Part shown: positions 18,536 to 29,247 of the stretch, in pieces | Layout: every line of letters starts with the position of its first letter | How positions within the stretch are numbered: the stretch's first letter is position 1 | Source of the DNA: Roseibium sp. TrichSKD4 | Lineage (GTDB): Bacteria > Pseudomonadota > Alphaproteobacteria > Rhizobiales > Stappiaceae | Direction of reading: 5' to 3' | Length of the DNA stretch: 64,000 nt | NCBI RefSeq assembly: GCF_000148725.1 | Contig: NZ_GL476310.1 | Coordinates: 94,119-158,118 of the forward strand | The notes under the pieces: generated by a model | Database searches by the model: none | What the model was told of the DNA's origin: nothing | The model's input: only the letters and a program-made list of their open reading frames with translations | Program-made: the position numbers and the translations under genes

Positions 18536-20064
18536 TGGATATTCGGGCCGCGGAAATTTCCGCCATCCTCAAGGACCAGATCAAGAACTTCGGCCAGGAA
18601 GCCGAAGTTTCTGAGGTCGGTCAGGTGCTTTCGGTCGGTGACGGTATCGCCCGTGTTTATGGTCTGGACAATGTTCAGGCTGGTGAAATGGTCGAATTCC
18701 CGGGCAGTATCCGGGGTATGGCCTTGAACCTTGAAGAAGACAACGTCGGGGTTGTTATCTTCGGTTCTGACCGTGACATTAAAGAAGGCGACACAGTCAA
18801 GCGGACTGGCGCCATCGTGGAAGTCCCGGTTGGTAAGGGGCTTTTGGGCCGCGTTGTCGATCCGCTCGGCAATCCGCTTGATGGCAAGGGTCCGATCAAG
18901 GACGCTGAGATGCGCCGCGTGGACGTTAAGGCGCCTGGCATTTTGCCGCGTAAGTCCGTGCATGAGCCGATGTCCACTGGTCTCAAGGCAATTGACGCCC
19001 TGATCCCGGTTGGTCGTGGTCAGCGTGAGCTTGTCATTGGTGACCGTCAGACCGGTAAAACCGCGATCATTCTTGACACATTCCTGAACCAGAAGCCGCT
19101 GCATGCGAGCAACGACGAAGGCAACAAGCTGTACTGCATCTATGTTGCTGTCGGTCAGAAGCGCTCCACAGTTGCTCAGTTCGTGAAGGTTCTGGAAGAC
19201 AACGGCGCTCTGGATTACTCCATCGTGATCGCTGCGACCGCTTCTGATGCGGCACCGCTTCAGTATCTTGCACCGTTCTCCGGTTGCGCGATGGGTGAGT
19301 TCTTCCGTGACAACGGCATGCATGCCGTGATCGGTTACGATGACCTGTCAAAGCAAGCTGTTGCTTATCGCCAGATGTCTCTGCTTCTGCGCCGTCCGCC
19401 AGGACGTGAAGCTTTCCCGGGTGACGTTTTCTACCTGCACTCCCGTCTGCTCGAGCGTTCTGCGAAGCTGAATGAAGATCATGGTGCCGGTTCTCTGACT
19501 GCACTTCCGGTCATTGAAACTCAGGGTAACGACGTGTCGGCCTTTATTCCGACCAACGTGATCTCCATCACCGATGGGCAGATCTTCCTTGAGACCGACC
19601 TGTTCTATCAGGGTATCCGTCCGGCTGTTAACGTCGGTCTGTCGGTGTCCCGCGTGGGTTCTTCCGCTCAGATTAAAGCGATGAAGCAGGTTGCTGGTCC
19701 GGTTAAGGGTGAATTGGCGCAGTACCGCGAAATGGCGGCTTTTGCTCAGTTCGGTTCTGATCTTGATGCCACAACTCAGAAGCTTCTGAACCGGGGTGCG
19801 CGCCTGACTGAACTGCTCAAGCAGCCTCAGTTCTCGCCACTGAAAACCCAGGAACAGGTTTGCGTCATCTATGCTGGCGTGAACGGCTATCTGGATAACC
19901 TGCCGGTTGAGCGCGTTGGTGAGTTCGAAGAAGGCCTGCTGCTTTTCCTTCGTGGAGAACATGCAGAACTTCTGGACGCCATCTGGGACAAGAAAGCCCT
20001 TGATGACGACCTGACCGGCAAGCTGAAAGCTGCGCTGGACCAGTTCTCAAAGAACTTCGCCTAA
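18535..20064 (+). CDS. atpA: F1-ATPase alpha subunit
   Basis: The 509-residue non-catalytic nucleotide-binding subunit of the F1 hexamer. The N-terminal motif is [19 protein letters not shown], with the P-loop GDRQTGKTA at ~169-177 and the family signature [14 protein letters not shown] near residue 363. Length and order are normal. Translation is probably coupled to atpH through the TGATG overlap. A 32-bp gap with a Shine-Dalgarno (AAGGAG) leads to atpG. Confidence 0.98.
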   Translation: MDIRAAEISAILKDQIKNFGQEAEVSEVGQVLSVGDGIARVYGLDNVQAGEMVEFPGSIRGMALNLEEDNVGVVIFGSDRDIKEGDTVKRTGAIVEVPVGKGLLGRVVDPLGNPLDGKGPIKDAEMRRVDVKAPGILPRKSVHEPMSTGLKAIDALIPVGRGQRELVIGDRQTGKTAIILDTFLNQKPLHASNDEGNKLYCIYVAVGQKRSTVAQFVKVLEDNGALDYSIVIAATASDAAPLQYLAPFSGCAMGEFFRDNGMHAVIGYDDLSKQAVAYRQMSLLLRRPPGREAFPGDVFYLHSRLLERSAKLNEDHGAGSLTALPVIETQGNDVSAFIPTNVISITDGQIFLETDLFYQGIRPAVNVGLSVSRVGSSAQIKAMKQVAGPVKGELAQYREMAAFAQFGSDLDATTQKLLNRGARLTELLKQPQFSPLKTQEQVCVIYAGVNGYLDNLPVERVGEFEEGLLLFLRGEHAELLDAIWDKKALDDDLTGKLKAALDQFSKNFA

Positions 20065-20096
20065 GACCTGAGTCGGGATAAGGAGCAGGGGCGGCC

Positions 20097-22429
<2,333 letters not shown>

Positions 22430-22441
22430 TCCATCAGGACC

Positions 22442-22464
22442 TCCGGCGCGGAAAACGCGCCGGA
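22442..22464 (+). repeat. Stem-loop between atpD and atpC
   Basis: TCCGGCGCG (22442-22450) pairs with CGCGCCGGA (22456-22464) around GAAAA: a 9-bp GC-rich stem with a GNRA-like loop and no T-run. It fits an mRNA-stabilising or processing hairpin rather than a terminator. Confidence 0.75.
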
Positions 22465-22480
22465 TCTCCAGTTAGAAGGG

Positions 22481-22518
22481 TCCTATCAATGGGTTCTTCG
22501 TGTATTCGACTGATAGGA
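22481..22518 (+). promoter_or_regulatory. Inverted repeat that includes the atpC Shine-Dalgarno
   Basis: TCCTATCA (22481-22488) is the exact complement of TGATAGGA (22511-22518), and the AGGA of the second arm is the best Shine-Dalgarno for the atpC ATG at 22529. Pairing would hide the ribosome binding site. The regulatory meaning is inferred. Confidence 0.5.
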
Positions 22519-22528
22519 AAGACGCCAA

Positions 22529-22936
22529 ATGGCCGATACATTTCAGTTTGAACTGGTCTCACCGGAGCATCTCTTGCTGTCCGAAGAGGTTCTTGAGGTA
22601 GTTGTACCGGGAACCGATGGCGAATTTGGCGTTCTGAAGCACCACAGCCCGTTCATGTCCACGATCAAGCCGGGCATCCTGAAAGTCCGTAAGGACGGGA
22701 ACGCTTGGGTTGAATACTTCGTGCGTGGTGGGTTCGCGGATGCAGGCCCAAATGGGCTGACTGTTTTGGCAGAACGCGCAACACCGGTTTCAGAGATCAG
22801 TGCGGACGATCTGAACCAACAGATTAAGAATGCTGAAGAAGATGTTGCGGACGCTAAGGACGACGAAACCCGTCAAAAAGCTTCCATGCACCTGTCTCAG
22901 TTAAAGGATGTGGCAGAGGCTTTTAAAGCCGCCTGA
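22529..22936 (+). CDS. atpC: F1-ATPase epsilon subunit
   Basis: The 135-residue epsilon subunit, an N-terminal beta-sandwich bound to gamma ([38 protein letters not shown] in pieces: [14 protein letters not shown] is the signature) with a C-terminal helical hairpin that inhibits hydrolysis. The last 40 residues are Lys/Asp/Ala-rich helices. It closes the operon and is followed by an intrinsic terminator. Its start codon sits after an inverted repeat that covers its ribosome binding site. Confidence 0.97.
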   Translation: MADTFQFELVSPEHLLLSEEVLEVVVPGTDGEFGVLKHHSPFMSTIKPGILKVRKDGNAWVEYFVRGGFADAGPNGLTVLAERATPVSEISADDLNQQIKNAEEDVADAKDDETRQKASMHLSQLKDVAEAFKAA

Positions 22937-22967
22937 TTCAAAGATCTAAACTTTTCTGTATTTGAAG

Positions 22968-22996
22968 AACGCGGCTCCTACCAGGCCGCGTTTTTT
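22968..22996 (+). terminator. Intrinsic terminator of the atp operon
   Basis: AACGCGGC (22968-22975) pairs with GCCGCGTT (22985-22992) and runs into six T. It lies 32 bases after the atpC stop. Confidence 0.9.
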
Positions 22997-23067
22997 GCAT
23001 TCTAAGCCTGGGTATTTGGTTCGTTCGGCAAAAGCGTGGACTACGGCTGCGATGCCACAAGAAACAA

Positions 23068-23092
23068 TAAACCCGGCCAAAAGGGCCGGGTT
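23068..23092 (-). terminator. Terminator-like hairpin downstream of GcrA-like gene
   Basis: AACCCGGCC (23070-23078) pairs with GGCCGGGTT (23084-23092). On the minus strand the stem is followed by TATTGTTTC, a weak T-tract, fitting termination of the gene at 23165-23368. Confidence 0.6.
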
Positions 23093-23164
23093 AGAAGTTT
23101 GCATGTTGTACCATGCAGGTATGCTTTTATTTTCAAGCAGCTTATGACTCTTGTGCCGGGGCCC

Positions 23165-23368
23165 TTAGGCAGCGCGGCGGAAAGTCATCGGCGCGCCACC
23201 GGAACGGCTGCGGCGACGCTCCTCTGGCGGGATGTACACGATCGAGCTGTGCTCTTCGCAATAAGACACGCCAGCCTCTACACGGTTAGAGCATGGGAAT
23301 GTGTAATTGCCAGCATCACCTTCTGCCCACTTGCAGCAGCCAGGACGCGGAAGGCTCAAGCTATCCAT
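23165..23368 (-). CDS. Small protein resembling the C-terminal domain of GcrA
   Basis: A 67-residue protein whose middle matches the C-terminal sigma70-interacting domain of the cell-cycle regulator GcrA. The shared pattern is C-K-W-x-x-G-D (Cys12-Asp18), then F-x-C (Cys26), Y-C-x-x-H (Cys37, His40) and Y-x-P followed by Arg-rich ERRRSR. The Cys/His set could hold a zinc ion. The N-terminal DNA-binding HTH of GcrA (~45 residues, plus linker) is missing and not encoded upstream. GAGGAAAT ahead of the ATG at 23368 decides the start; an upstream in-frame TTG is less likely. Function unknown; a role in binding RNA polymerase sigma70 is an inference from the domain. Confidence 0.7.
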   Translation of the reverse strand: MDSLSLPRPGCCKWAEGDAGNYTFPCSNRVEAGVSYCEEHSSIVYIPPEERRRSRSGGAPMTFRRAA

Positions 23369-23663
23369 TGTCGATTTCCTCTTCCTCAAGACGCAAACAG
23401 AAAACGCTCGAGCATCCTTTTGGGAGGAAAGGATCCGAACAGCTTTCGGTCAAATATGGATGTTGCGATTTGTCGTCACGGTGATGCCACTGTCGTGACT
23501 GCCCTTCAGCAAACGCTGGAGGTTAGATAAAGGCGTTGTCATAAAAATGCAATAGTCCGAAACGAATAAGTGCCCTGCGTTGGCCGCATATCGAATGGTA
23601 TTATTAAGTATATGTTTACTGCTTGCCGAATACACAATGTGAATCTTGAACGAGCTCGCCGGA

Positions 23664-25283
23664 TTACTCTGGCAGAATTCCACCTGCGGCTAAAAGTGCT
23701 TCTGGTGTATCAAGATCAATCCGCGCAGACGAACCAATTTCAACTTCGTGAACAGTATCAATGTGTTCTGCAATCAAATGCCGCGCGCCGATATCACCGG
23801 TTAGCTTTTTCAGGTCATCGAAAAAGCGCTTGTGCCAAAGTACGGGGTTACCGCGTTTTCCATTAGCTGTCGCTACAACAATCTGTTGGCCACTTTTCTG
23901 AAAGGCACTGCGCATCTCGTTAAGGTGATCTTCGGAGATGTTCGGCATATCCCCGAGAAGGATAATGATACCATCCAAATCATCTGAAAGCGCAGTGACA
24001 CCGGTTTTGATCGAAGAGGCCATCCCGTCGGAAAAATGCGGGTTGTGCGCCAGCTGAACCGGCGTATTTCCAACCAGATCGGCAACATCCTCACGCATAT
24101 GGCCGGTCACGACTACGATCTCGTCGAATTTGGCAGCCTGTGCGGCATCGAGCACATGCGTCAAGACTGGTTTTCCATCTAGATGAACTAGGAGCTTGTT
24201 GGCCGCTCCCATACGGCTCGACTTACCCGCAGCTAAGACCACTGCGCCGATGCGTGGGGCGACCAACGGGAGGGCGGGTTCGCGTGGCTGGGGCCGACTT
24301 TCAATCTCCATCAACAGGCCGCCGACACCCATTTGGGTGATGTCATCGGAAGCAACAGGTATCTTCGCAAGGACGCGGTCCAGTATCCAGTCGAACCCGT
24401 TTTCCTTAGGGCTGCGTGCACAGCCCGGCGCACCAATGACAGAAACATCATCAAGGTCGGCAAGGAGAAGCAGGTTGCCGGGATCCACTGGCATACCAAA
24501 ATGAAGGATGCGACCACCGGCGTGCTCGATCGCTGTTGGGAGGACATCCTGCCGATCAACAACTGCCGAAGCACCAAACAAAATAAGAAGTTCTGCCCCT
24601 TCATTCAAAAGCTCTTGCATGGTAGATGCGACAGTTTCCGTTGAATGCGGAACGCGTTTTTCTGCGATCACACAGCTGCCACTCGCTTCAAGACGCTCCT
24701 CAAGAACGCGGCGTGTCTTGTCCATTGTTGATGGTTTCAGGTGGTCCAATGTTGTTGCAACGAGCCCGACCTTATGCGGATGGAAAGGTTTGACGGCCAG
24801 GGCCGCCTGTATCTTTTCTTCTGCTTCACGAACAGATCGGTTTGAGGCGGCAAAGGGAATGATCTTTGCGGTTGCCACCATCCGGCCAGCACCGACCTTC
24901 GTGTAGTTTGGTAAAGTCGCGAGAGTAATCGCGGGATCAATACGGTTCAGTGAATTGACCGCAGCTTCATCGGCCACAAGCAGGCCTGCACAATCAGCAT
25001 GCAGGTTTACACGCCCCGTAAACGGTGTATCCAGAATCAACCCGCCACCATTGGCAGCCCGCGCCAGCCTATCAGCAGCCTGATCTTCATTTACATCGTC
25101 CGGGGCAAGGCGGGCGACCGATACTTTGTTGATGCCGGATTTCAAAAGAGCAGCAACATCATTCTCGCTCAGAACACGGCCTTTTTTGAACGTTTTAGAG
25201 GTGCCGTCGCTGCTATTCACCTTGGTGGAGTGGGCGAGGACGCATCCTTTCGCCTCAGTCGTTGGAACCACTCCGAATTCCAT
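23664..25283 (-). CDS. Fused molybdopterin-binding / MocA-type nucleotidyltransferase
   Basis: A 539-residue two-domain protein. Residues ~1-340 resemble the molybdopterin-binding (MoeA/MogA-like) fold, with GAELLILFGASAVVDRQDVLP and DLDDVSVIGAPGCARSPKENGFDWIL. Residues ~345-539 are a MobA/MocA-like NTP transferase with the signature VVLAAGKSSRMGAANKLL, LLGDMPNIS and KRGNPVLWHKRFFDDL. MocA adds CMP to the molybdenum cofactor for xanthine-dehydrogenase-type enzymes. It is last in an operon behind two XdhC-type genes; its ATG overlaps the preceding stop (TAATG). No molybdenum hydroxylase lies in the window. Confidence 0.88.
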   Translation of the reverse strand: MEFGVVPTTEAKGCVLAHSTKVNSSDGTSKTFKKGRVLSENDVAALLKSGINKVSVARLAPDDVNEDQAADRLARAANGGGLILDTPFTGRVNLHADCAGLLVADEAAVNSLNRIDPAITLATLPNYTKVGAGRMVATAKIIPFAASNRSVREAEEKIQAALAVKPFHPHKVGLVATTLDHLKPSTMDKTRRVLEERLEASGSCVIAEKRVPHSTETVASTMQELLNEGAELLILFGASAVVDRQDVLPTAIEHAGGRILHFGMPVDPGNLLLLADLDDVSVIGAPGCARSPKENGFDWILDRVLAKIPVASDDITQMGVGGLLMEIESRPQPREPALPLVAPRIGAVVLAAGKSSRMGAANKLLVHLDGKPVLTHVLDAAQAAKFDEIVVVTGHMREDVADLVGNTPVQLAHNPHFSDGMASSIKTGVTALSDDLDGIIILLGDMPNISEDHLNEMRSAFQKSGQQIVVATANGKRGNPVLWHKRFFDDLKKLTGDIGARHLIAEHIDTVHEVEIGSSARIDLDTPEALLAAGGILPE

Positions 25284-25972
25284 TAAACGGTCCCCGGCTT
25301 ACGAAGAGCCTTGATGACCGATCCAAGTATGGCGACTGCTATTTCTGCAGGCGAGGCGGCGCCAATATCCTGACCAATGGGGGCTTCGATCCGTGCAAGG
25401 TCGGTCTCAGTCACGCCATTGTCACGTAGTCTGTCGAGCCGTTTGCCATGGGTCTTGCGGCTGCCAAGTGCACCGACATAAAAGCACCCCGCCTTTAACG
25501 CCGCTTGCAGCGGGAAATCATCTATTTTGGGGTCATGGGTGACGGCCGCTAACGCGGTATAAGCGTCAAGAGGCTCGTTTTTCAGAACCTCTTCGGGCCA
25601 ATCGGCCTTCAGCGTGGCACTGGGAAAACGATCCTCCGTTGCAAACGCTGTCCGCGGATCGATGACGGTGACGTCGAACCCGGCAAGTTCGGCCATAGGA
25701 ACAAGGGCCTGCGTAATGTGCACGGCTCCAATCAAGACAAGACGGGGAGAAGGAACGGAAACTGTGAGAAAATGGTTCCCGGTTTTGGTCTCAATGGTTC
25801 CTGATTTTCCAGAGTGAAACCGCTTTGTAAGTTCAGTTTCCAGCGGGTCACCGGTACAATCTTGACCGCTTTGAATGAGGCGCTGGTGACCAGTTTCCAA
25901 ATCCGTGATGAGAATGGCAGCTCCGCGCGCTGCACGAATTTCGTTGAGGCGGGAGAGGAGCGAAAGGTCCAT
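25283..25972 (-). CDS. XdhC-family protein, Rossmann-domain part
   Basis: A 229-residue protein of the XdhC/CoxI/CoxF type, which protects, sulfurates or inserts the molybdenum cofactor into hydroxylases. The C-terminal XdhC Rossmann domain is clear: RLVLIGAVHITQALVPMAELAGFDVTVIDPRTAFAT, AVTHDPKIDDFPLQAAL, YVGALGSRKTHGKRLDRL and APIGQDIGAASPAEIAVAI. Usual XdhC proteins combine an N-terminal CoxI-type domain with this one; here the N-terminal type is a separate upstream gene. The 17-bp gap upstream and 1-base overlap downstream show a tight operon. Confidence 0.9.
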   Translation of the reverse strand: MDLSLLSRLNEIRAARGAAILITDLETGHQRLIQSGQDCTGDPLETELTKRFHSGKSGTIETKTGNHFLTVSVPSPRLVLIGAVHITQALVPMAELAGFDVTVIDPRTAFATEDRFPSATLKADWPEEVLKNEPLDAYTALAAVTHDPKIDDFPLQAALKAGCFYVGALGSRKTHGKRLDRLRDNGVTETDLARIEAPIGQDIGAASPAEIAVAILGSVIKALRKPGTV

Positions 25973-25989
25973 TGCAGCGCTGGTCCGAC

Positions 25990-26340
25990 TTAAGAATGTT
26001 TGGAAGAAATGAGCGGTTCGACATAGACCCGTATGCGTCCTCCGCAGGAGAGACCAACTTGCCAGGCTGTTTCGTCTGCTACACCAAACTCGAGCAAGGC
26101 CGGATCACCGGTCTCGATCACGTCCACCGCTTCCGAAACAACAGCGCCTTCGACGCAGCCTCCGGACACGGACCCTTCGAAATTGCCATCTTCATCGATG
26201 ACCAAATGGGAACCAACAGGACGCGGCGCGGAACCCCATGTTTCAATCACCGTCGCCACGGCAACGTTTCGCCCTGATTTTACCCAGAGTTCTGCCGTTG
26301 ACAGGATGTCTTGTGATGGGGACGTGGTATCTTGCGCCAT
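25990..26340 (-). CDS. XdhC/CoxI N-terminal-domain protein
   Basis: A 116-residue protein corresponding to the N-terminal XdhC/CoxI domain alone: GRNVAVATVIETWGSAPRPVGSHLVIDEDG, VSGGCVEGAVVSEAVDVI, and LSCGGRIRVYVEPL. The two conserved cysteines in SGGCVE and SCGG may handle sulfur or the cofactor. In-frame starts run up to 26403, but AAGGAG stands 9 bases before the ATG at 26340. With the two following genes it forms a three-gene cofactor-maturation unit. This split of XdhC into two proteins is known in other alphaproteobacteria. Confidence 0.88.
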   Translation of the reverse strand: MAQDTTSPSQDILSTAELWVKSGRNVAVATVIETWGSAPRPVGSHLVIDEDGNFEGSVSGGCVEGAVVSEAVDVIETGDPALLEFGVADETAWQVGLSCGGRIRVYVEPLISSKHS

Positions 26341-26409
26341 AGGTGCCTGCTCCTTCATGAACTGACAATATAGCCCTCCAGAGGGAAGAAAAAAGCGGGC
26401 CAAAAGAAC

Positions 26410-26436
26410 AAAGGGCGGCAGGTGTGCCCTGCCGCC
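26410..26436 (-). terminator. Intrinsic terminator of pckA
   Basis: On the minus strand GGCGGCAGG (26428-26436 complement) pairs across a 5-base loop with CCTGCCGCC (26414-26422 complement), followed by CTTTGTTCTTTT. It lies 25 bases past the pckA stop. Confidence 0.8.
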
Positions 26437-26460
26437 TCGTTCAATCGGATTTTGGAATAC

Positions 26461-28071
26461 TTATTCCGCAGCGACCTGAACCACTGGAGCCGCATCACGC
26501 ACATCGCCGTCAACGTGGCTTTCAAATGTGCCGAAATTGTCGATGAACATCTGAACAAGCATTGCAGCTTGAGCGTCATAAGCCTTTTGATCGGACCATG
26601 TTTCGCGCGGGTTCAAGATAGCTGCATCTACGCCGGTAACCTCAACCGGTACGGTAAATCCAAAATTGGCATCCGTCCGGAATTCAGCACCGTTCAGGGA
26701 CCCGTCCAATGCAGCGTGAAGGAGTGTGCGCGTGTCCTTGATCGGCATGCGGTGTCCGACACCATAGGCACCACTTGTCCAACCGGTATTCACCAGCCAA
26801 CAGTTTACGTCATGCTTTGCAATCAGGTCGCGCAACAGGTTTCCGTATTCAGACGGATGGCGCGGAATAAAAGGAGCCCCGAAGCACGTAGAGAAGGTCG
26901 CCTGCGGTTCAGTTACACCCTTCTCTGTTCCGGCCACCTTTGCGGTGTAGCCGGATAGAAAGTGATACATCGCCTGAGCTGGTGTCAGCTTTGCGATGGG
27001 AGGCAGAACCCCAAACGCATCGGCCGTCAGCATGATGATTGTTTTTGGAACGGGAGCCTGACCCGTCTTGCTGGCATTTGAAATGAAGTGGATCGGGTAA
27101 GCGGCACGGGTGTTTTCCGTCTTTGAACCGTCGTCAAAGTCCGGTACGCGCTGATCGTCTAGGGTTACATTCTCTAAAACCGTGCCAAATCGCTGAGTGG
27201 TGGCAAAGATCTCAGGCTCGGCTTCAGCGGACAGTTTGATAGTCTTGGCATAGCAACCGCCTTCAAAATTGAAGACGCCATCCTCGCTCCAGCCATGCTC
27301 GTCATCGCCAATCAGTGTGCGGCTTGGGTCAGCAGACAAGGTTGTCTTGCCGGTGCCCGATAGGCCGAAGAAGACAGCTGTGTCGCCTGCGTCGCCAACA
27401 TTGGCTGAGCAATGCATGGACATAAGGCCCTTGGCCGGCAGCAAATAGTTTAGGAACGTGAAAACCGACTTCTTCATTTCTCCGGCATAGGAAGTGCCGC
27501 CGATCAGAACGATCTTTCGGGTAAAGTCGCAGGCAATCACGGTTTCGCTTCGGCAGCCGTGACGGGCAGGATCTGCCTTGAAGCTTGGCAGGTCGATGAT
27601 TGTCATTTCCGGGACAAAGCTGGCCAGCTCAGAAACGTCGGGGCGTAGAAGCAGGTTCCGGATGAAAAGGGAGTGCCAAGCGTACTCGGTGTAGACACGC
27701 ACATTCAAACGGTGTTTGGGGTCGGCGCCGCCGAAAAGGTCTTGGGCAAATAGATCCAAGTTTTCTGCATGGGCGCGGAAGTCAGCAAGAAGTGTTTCAA
27801 ACTGCTCCGGTTGAATTGATTGGTTGTTGTCCCACCAGACGGTCTCGCGGGTCACATCGTCTTCCAGAACGAATTTGTCTTTCGGAGACCGACCCGTATG
27901 CACGCCGGTTTCAGCGACAAGTGCGCCGCCAGCGGCCAGTTTTGTTTCACCGCGCGAGAGTGAATACTCATAAAGCGCAGGCTCGCTCTGGTTCCAATAA
28001 ATACCGTTCAGATTCTTCAATCCGAAGGTTTCAATACCATGCGACGGATTCCTGACGCCTAGTTCGAGCAT
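26461..28071 (-). CDS. pckA: Phosphoenolpyruvate carboxykinase (ATP)
   Basis: A 536-residue PEPCK that converts oxaloacetate and ATP to PEP and CO2, the first step of gluconeogenesis on TCA substrates. The substrate motif [14 protein letters not shown] and the kinase-1a P-loop [15 protein letters not shown] are clear, as is [24 protein letters not shown] in segments (metal-binding Asp and the kinase-2 site). The ATP-type motif and length distinguish it from GTP-PEPCK. It is divergent from chvI, the conserved Rhizobiales arrangement in which ChvI and the LacI-type regulator PckR affect pckA; palindromes in the gap fit such a regulator. Confidence 0.98.
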   Translation of the reverse strand: MLELGVRNPSHGIETFGLKNLNGIYWNQSEPALYEYSLSRGETKLAAGGALVAETGVHTGRSPKDKFVLEDDVTRETVWWDNNQSIQPEQFETLLADFRAHAENLDLFAQDLFGGADPKHRLNVRVYTEYAWHSLFIRNLLLRPDVSELASFVPEMTIIDLPSFKADPARHGCRSETVIACDFTRKIVLIGGTSYAGEMKKSVFTFLNYLLPAKGLMSMHCSANVGDAGDTAVFFGLSGTGKTTLSADPSRTLIGDDEHGWSEDGVFNFEGGCYAKTIKLSAEAEPEIFATTQRFGTVLENVTLDDQRVPDFDDGSKTENTRAAYPIHFISNASKTGQAPVPKTIIMLTADAFGVLPPIAKLTPAQAMYHFLSGYTAKVAGTEKGVTEPQATFSTCFGAPFIPRHPSEYGNLLRDLIAKHDVNCWLVNTGWTSGAYGVGHRMPIKDTRTLLHAALDGSLNGAEFRTDANFGFTVPVEVTGVDAAILNPRETWSDQKAYDAQAAMLVQMFIDNFGTFESHVDGDVRDAAPVVQVAAE

Positions 28072-28537
28072 GATCCCGCAGTCCTTGTGAGTTGGGTCGC
28101 TTCATTTGTCTCATCGGGATAGGGGCAAACTGATGAGCCCGCGCTTTTTGCCGATAAGGCTGACGACCGTAAAGGATGCAGAAAACTGCAACAAGATGGG
28201 CGGGGCCCTTACGTCCGGCTTTAATCGATTAAATAATTTTTTGATCGATTTAATAATTAATTTAGGGGCCGAAATAATAGCGAGCTACAGGCTTGCCAAT
28301 GTGTTGGAAGACGCAAAATTGCTTTTGCGCGTTTACCGCAAAGACGAAATCACGGCCCAAACTTGACGCTTGAAGGGCCAAAATCGTGAAATACGGCGGC
28401 AAAGGCTTCTGATCGGCGGCGAAAGAGTGTAGTCACAAGTGATTGCCTTATTTTATGCGCAATTGGAGCGCCAAGAGAACACTGCGTCTTCCAGAAGACC
28501 GTACGCCCGTAGAGTTCGTGAACGGAACAGATACAAC
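28072..28537. other. Divergent pckA-chvI control region
   Basis: These 466 bases between pckA (minus) and chvI (plus) hold no convincing gene. The segment at about 28218-28265 is AT-rich in an otherwise GC-richer area and carries two CG-centred palindromes. The rest shows no clear hairpin or RNA gene. Confidence 0.6.
28220..28253. promoter_or_regulatory. Paired CG-centred palindromes, possible PckR-type operators
   Basis: TTTAATCGATTAAA (28220-28233) is a perfect 14-bp palindrome centred on CG. A second, degenerate copy, TTTGATCGATTTAA (28240-28253), is centred 20 bp away, about two helical turns. LacI-family operators are typically palindromes with a central CG. PckR, a LacI-type regulator, is known to control pckA in Sinorhizobium; assignment of this site to PckR is inference. 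Confidence 0.55.
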
Positions 28538-29236
28538 ATGCCGACAATTGCCCTGGTCGATGACGACAGAAACATTTTGACGTCCGTATCAATCGCGCTG
28601 GAATCTGAAGGATACCGAGTGCAGACCTATACAGACGGGTCTTCTGCATTTGATGGACTTCAATCCGACAAGCCTGATCTCGCCATCTTCGATATCAAGA
28701 TGCCGCGCATGGATGGCATGGAGCTGTTGCGTCGCCTGCGCCAGAGTTCAGACTTGCCGGTCATCTTCCTGACGTCCAAGGATGATGAGATCGATGAGCT
28801 GTTCGGCCTGAAGATGGGGGCTGATGACTTCATCCGCAAACCGTTCTCCCAGCGTCTCTTGGTCGAGCGCGTCCGAGCCGTTATGCGCCGTGCGCAACCA
28901 AAAGATGCCAGCGCGCCGCGTCCGGATGCCGAAAAACTTCTGGAGCGCGGTCTTTTGGTTATGGATCAAGAGCGCCATACCTGCACATGGAACAACAAAC
29001 CGGTGACGTTGACGGTCACGGAATTCCTGATCCTGTCGTCGCTTGCGCAACGTCCAGGCGTTGTCAAAAGCCGGAATGCACTGATGGATGCGGCCTATGA
29101 CGATCAGGTTTATGTTGACGATCGGACAATCGACAGCCACATCAAGCGTCTTCGCAAGAAATTCAAGATGGTAGACGACGACTTCGATATGATCGAAACA
29201 CTTTATGGCGTCGGTTACCGGTTCAGGGAGGTCTGA
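28538..29236 (+). CDS. chvI: Two-component response regulator ChvI
   Basis: A 232-residue OmpR-type regulator. The receiver domain has the acidic pocket VDDD (8-10), phosphoacceptor Asp52 in [11 protein letters not shown], the conserved Thr in [10 protein letters not shown] and Lys in IRKPFSQ. The C-terminal winged helix (~130-232) ends in [16 protein letters not shown] and [10 protein letters not shown]. ChvI with ChvG responds to acid or envelope stress and controls succinoglycan, motility and host-interaction genes in Rhizobiales. The ATG at 28538 matches homologues ([12 protein letters not shown]). It starts the chvI-chvG-hprK-PTS cluster. Confidence 0.96.
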   Translation: MPTIALVDDDRNILTSVSIALESEGYRVQTYTDGSSAFDGLQSDKPDLAIFDIKMPRMDGMELLRRLRQSSDLPVIFLTSKDDEIDELFGLKMGADDFIRKPFSQRLLVERVRAVMRRAQPKDASAPRPDAEKLLERGLLVMDQERHTCTWNNKPVTLTVTEFLILSSLAQRPGVVKSRNALMDAAYDDQVYVDDRTIDSHIKRLRKKFKMVDDDFDMIETLYGVGYRFREV

Positions 29237-29247
29237 AGACCGTTTCC

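Noticed and set aside
23570-23866. 98-residue plus-strand frame overlapping the MocA gene end
   Set aside because: Most of it is antisense to a certain gene; no domain.
28106-28366. 86-residue plus-strand frame in the pckA-chvI gap
   Set aside because: Lies in the divergent control region, runs over the operator palindromes and resembles no known protein.
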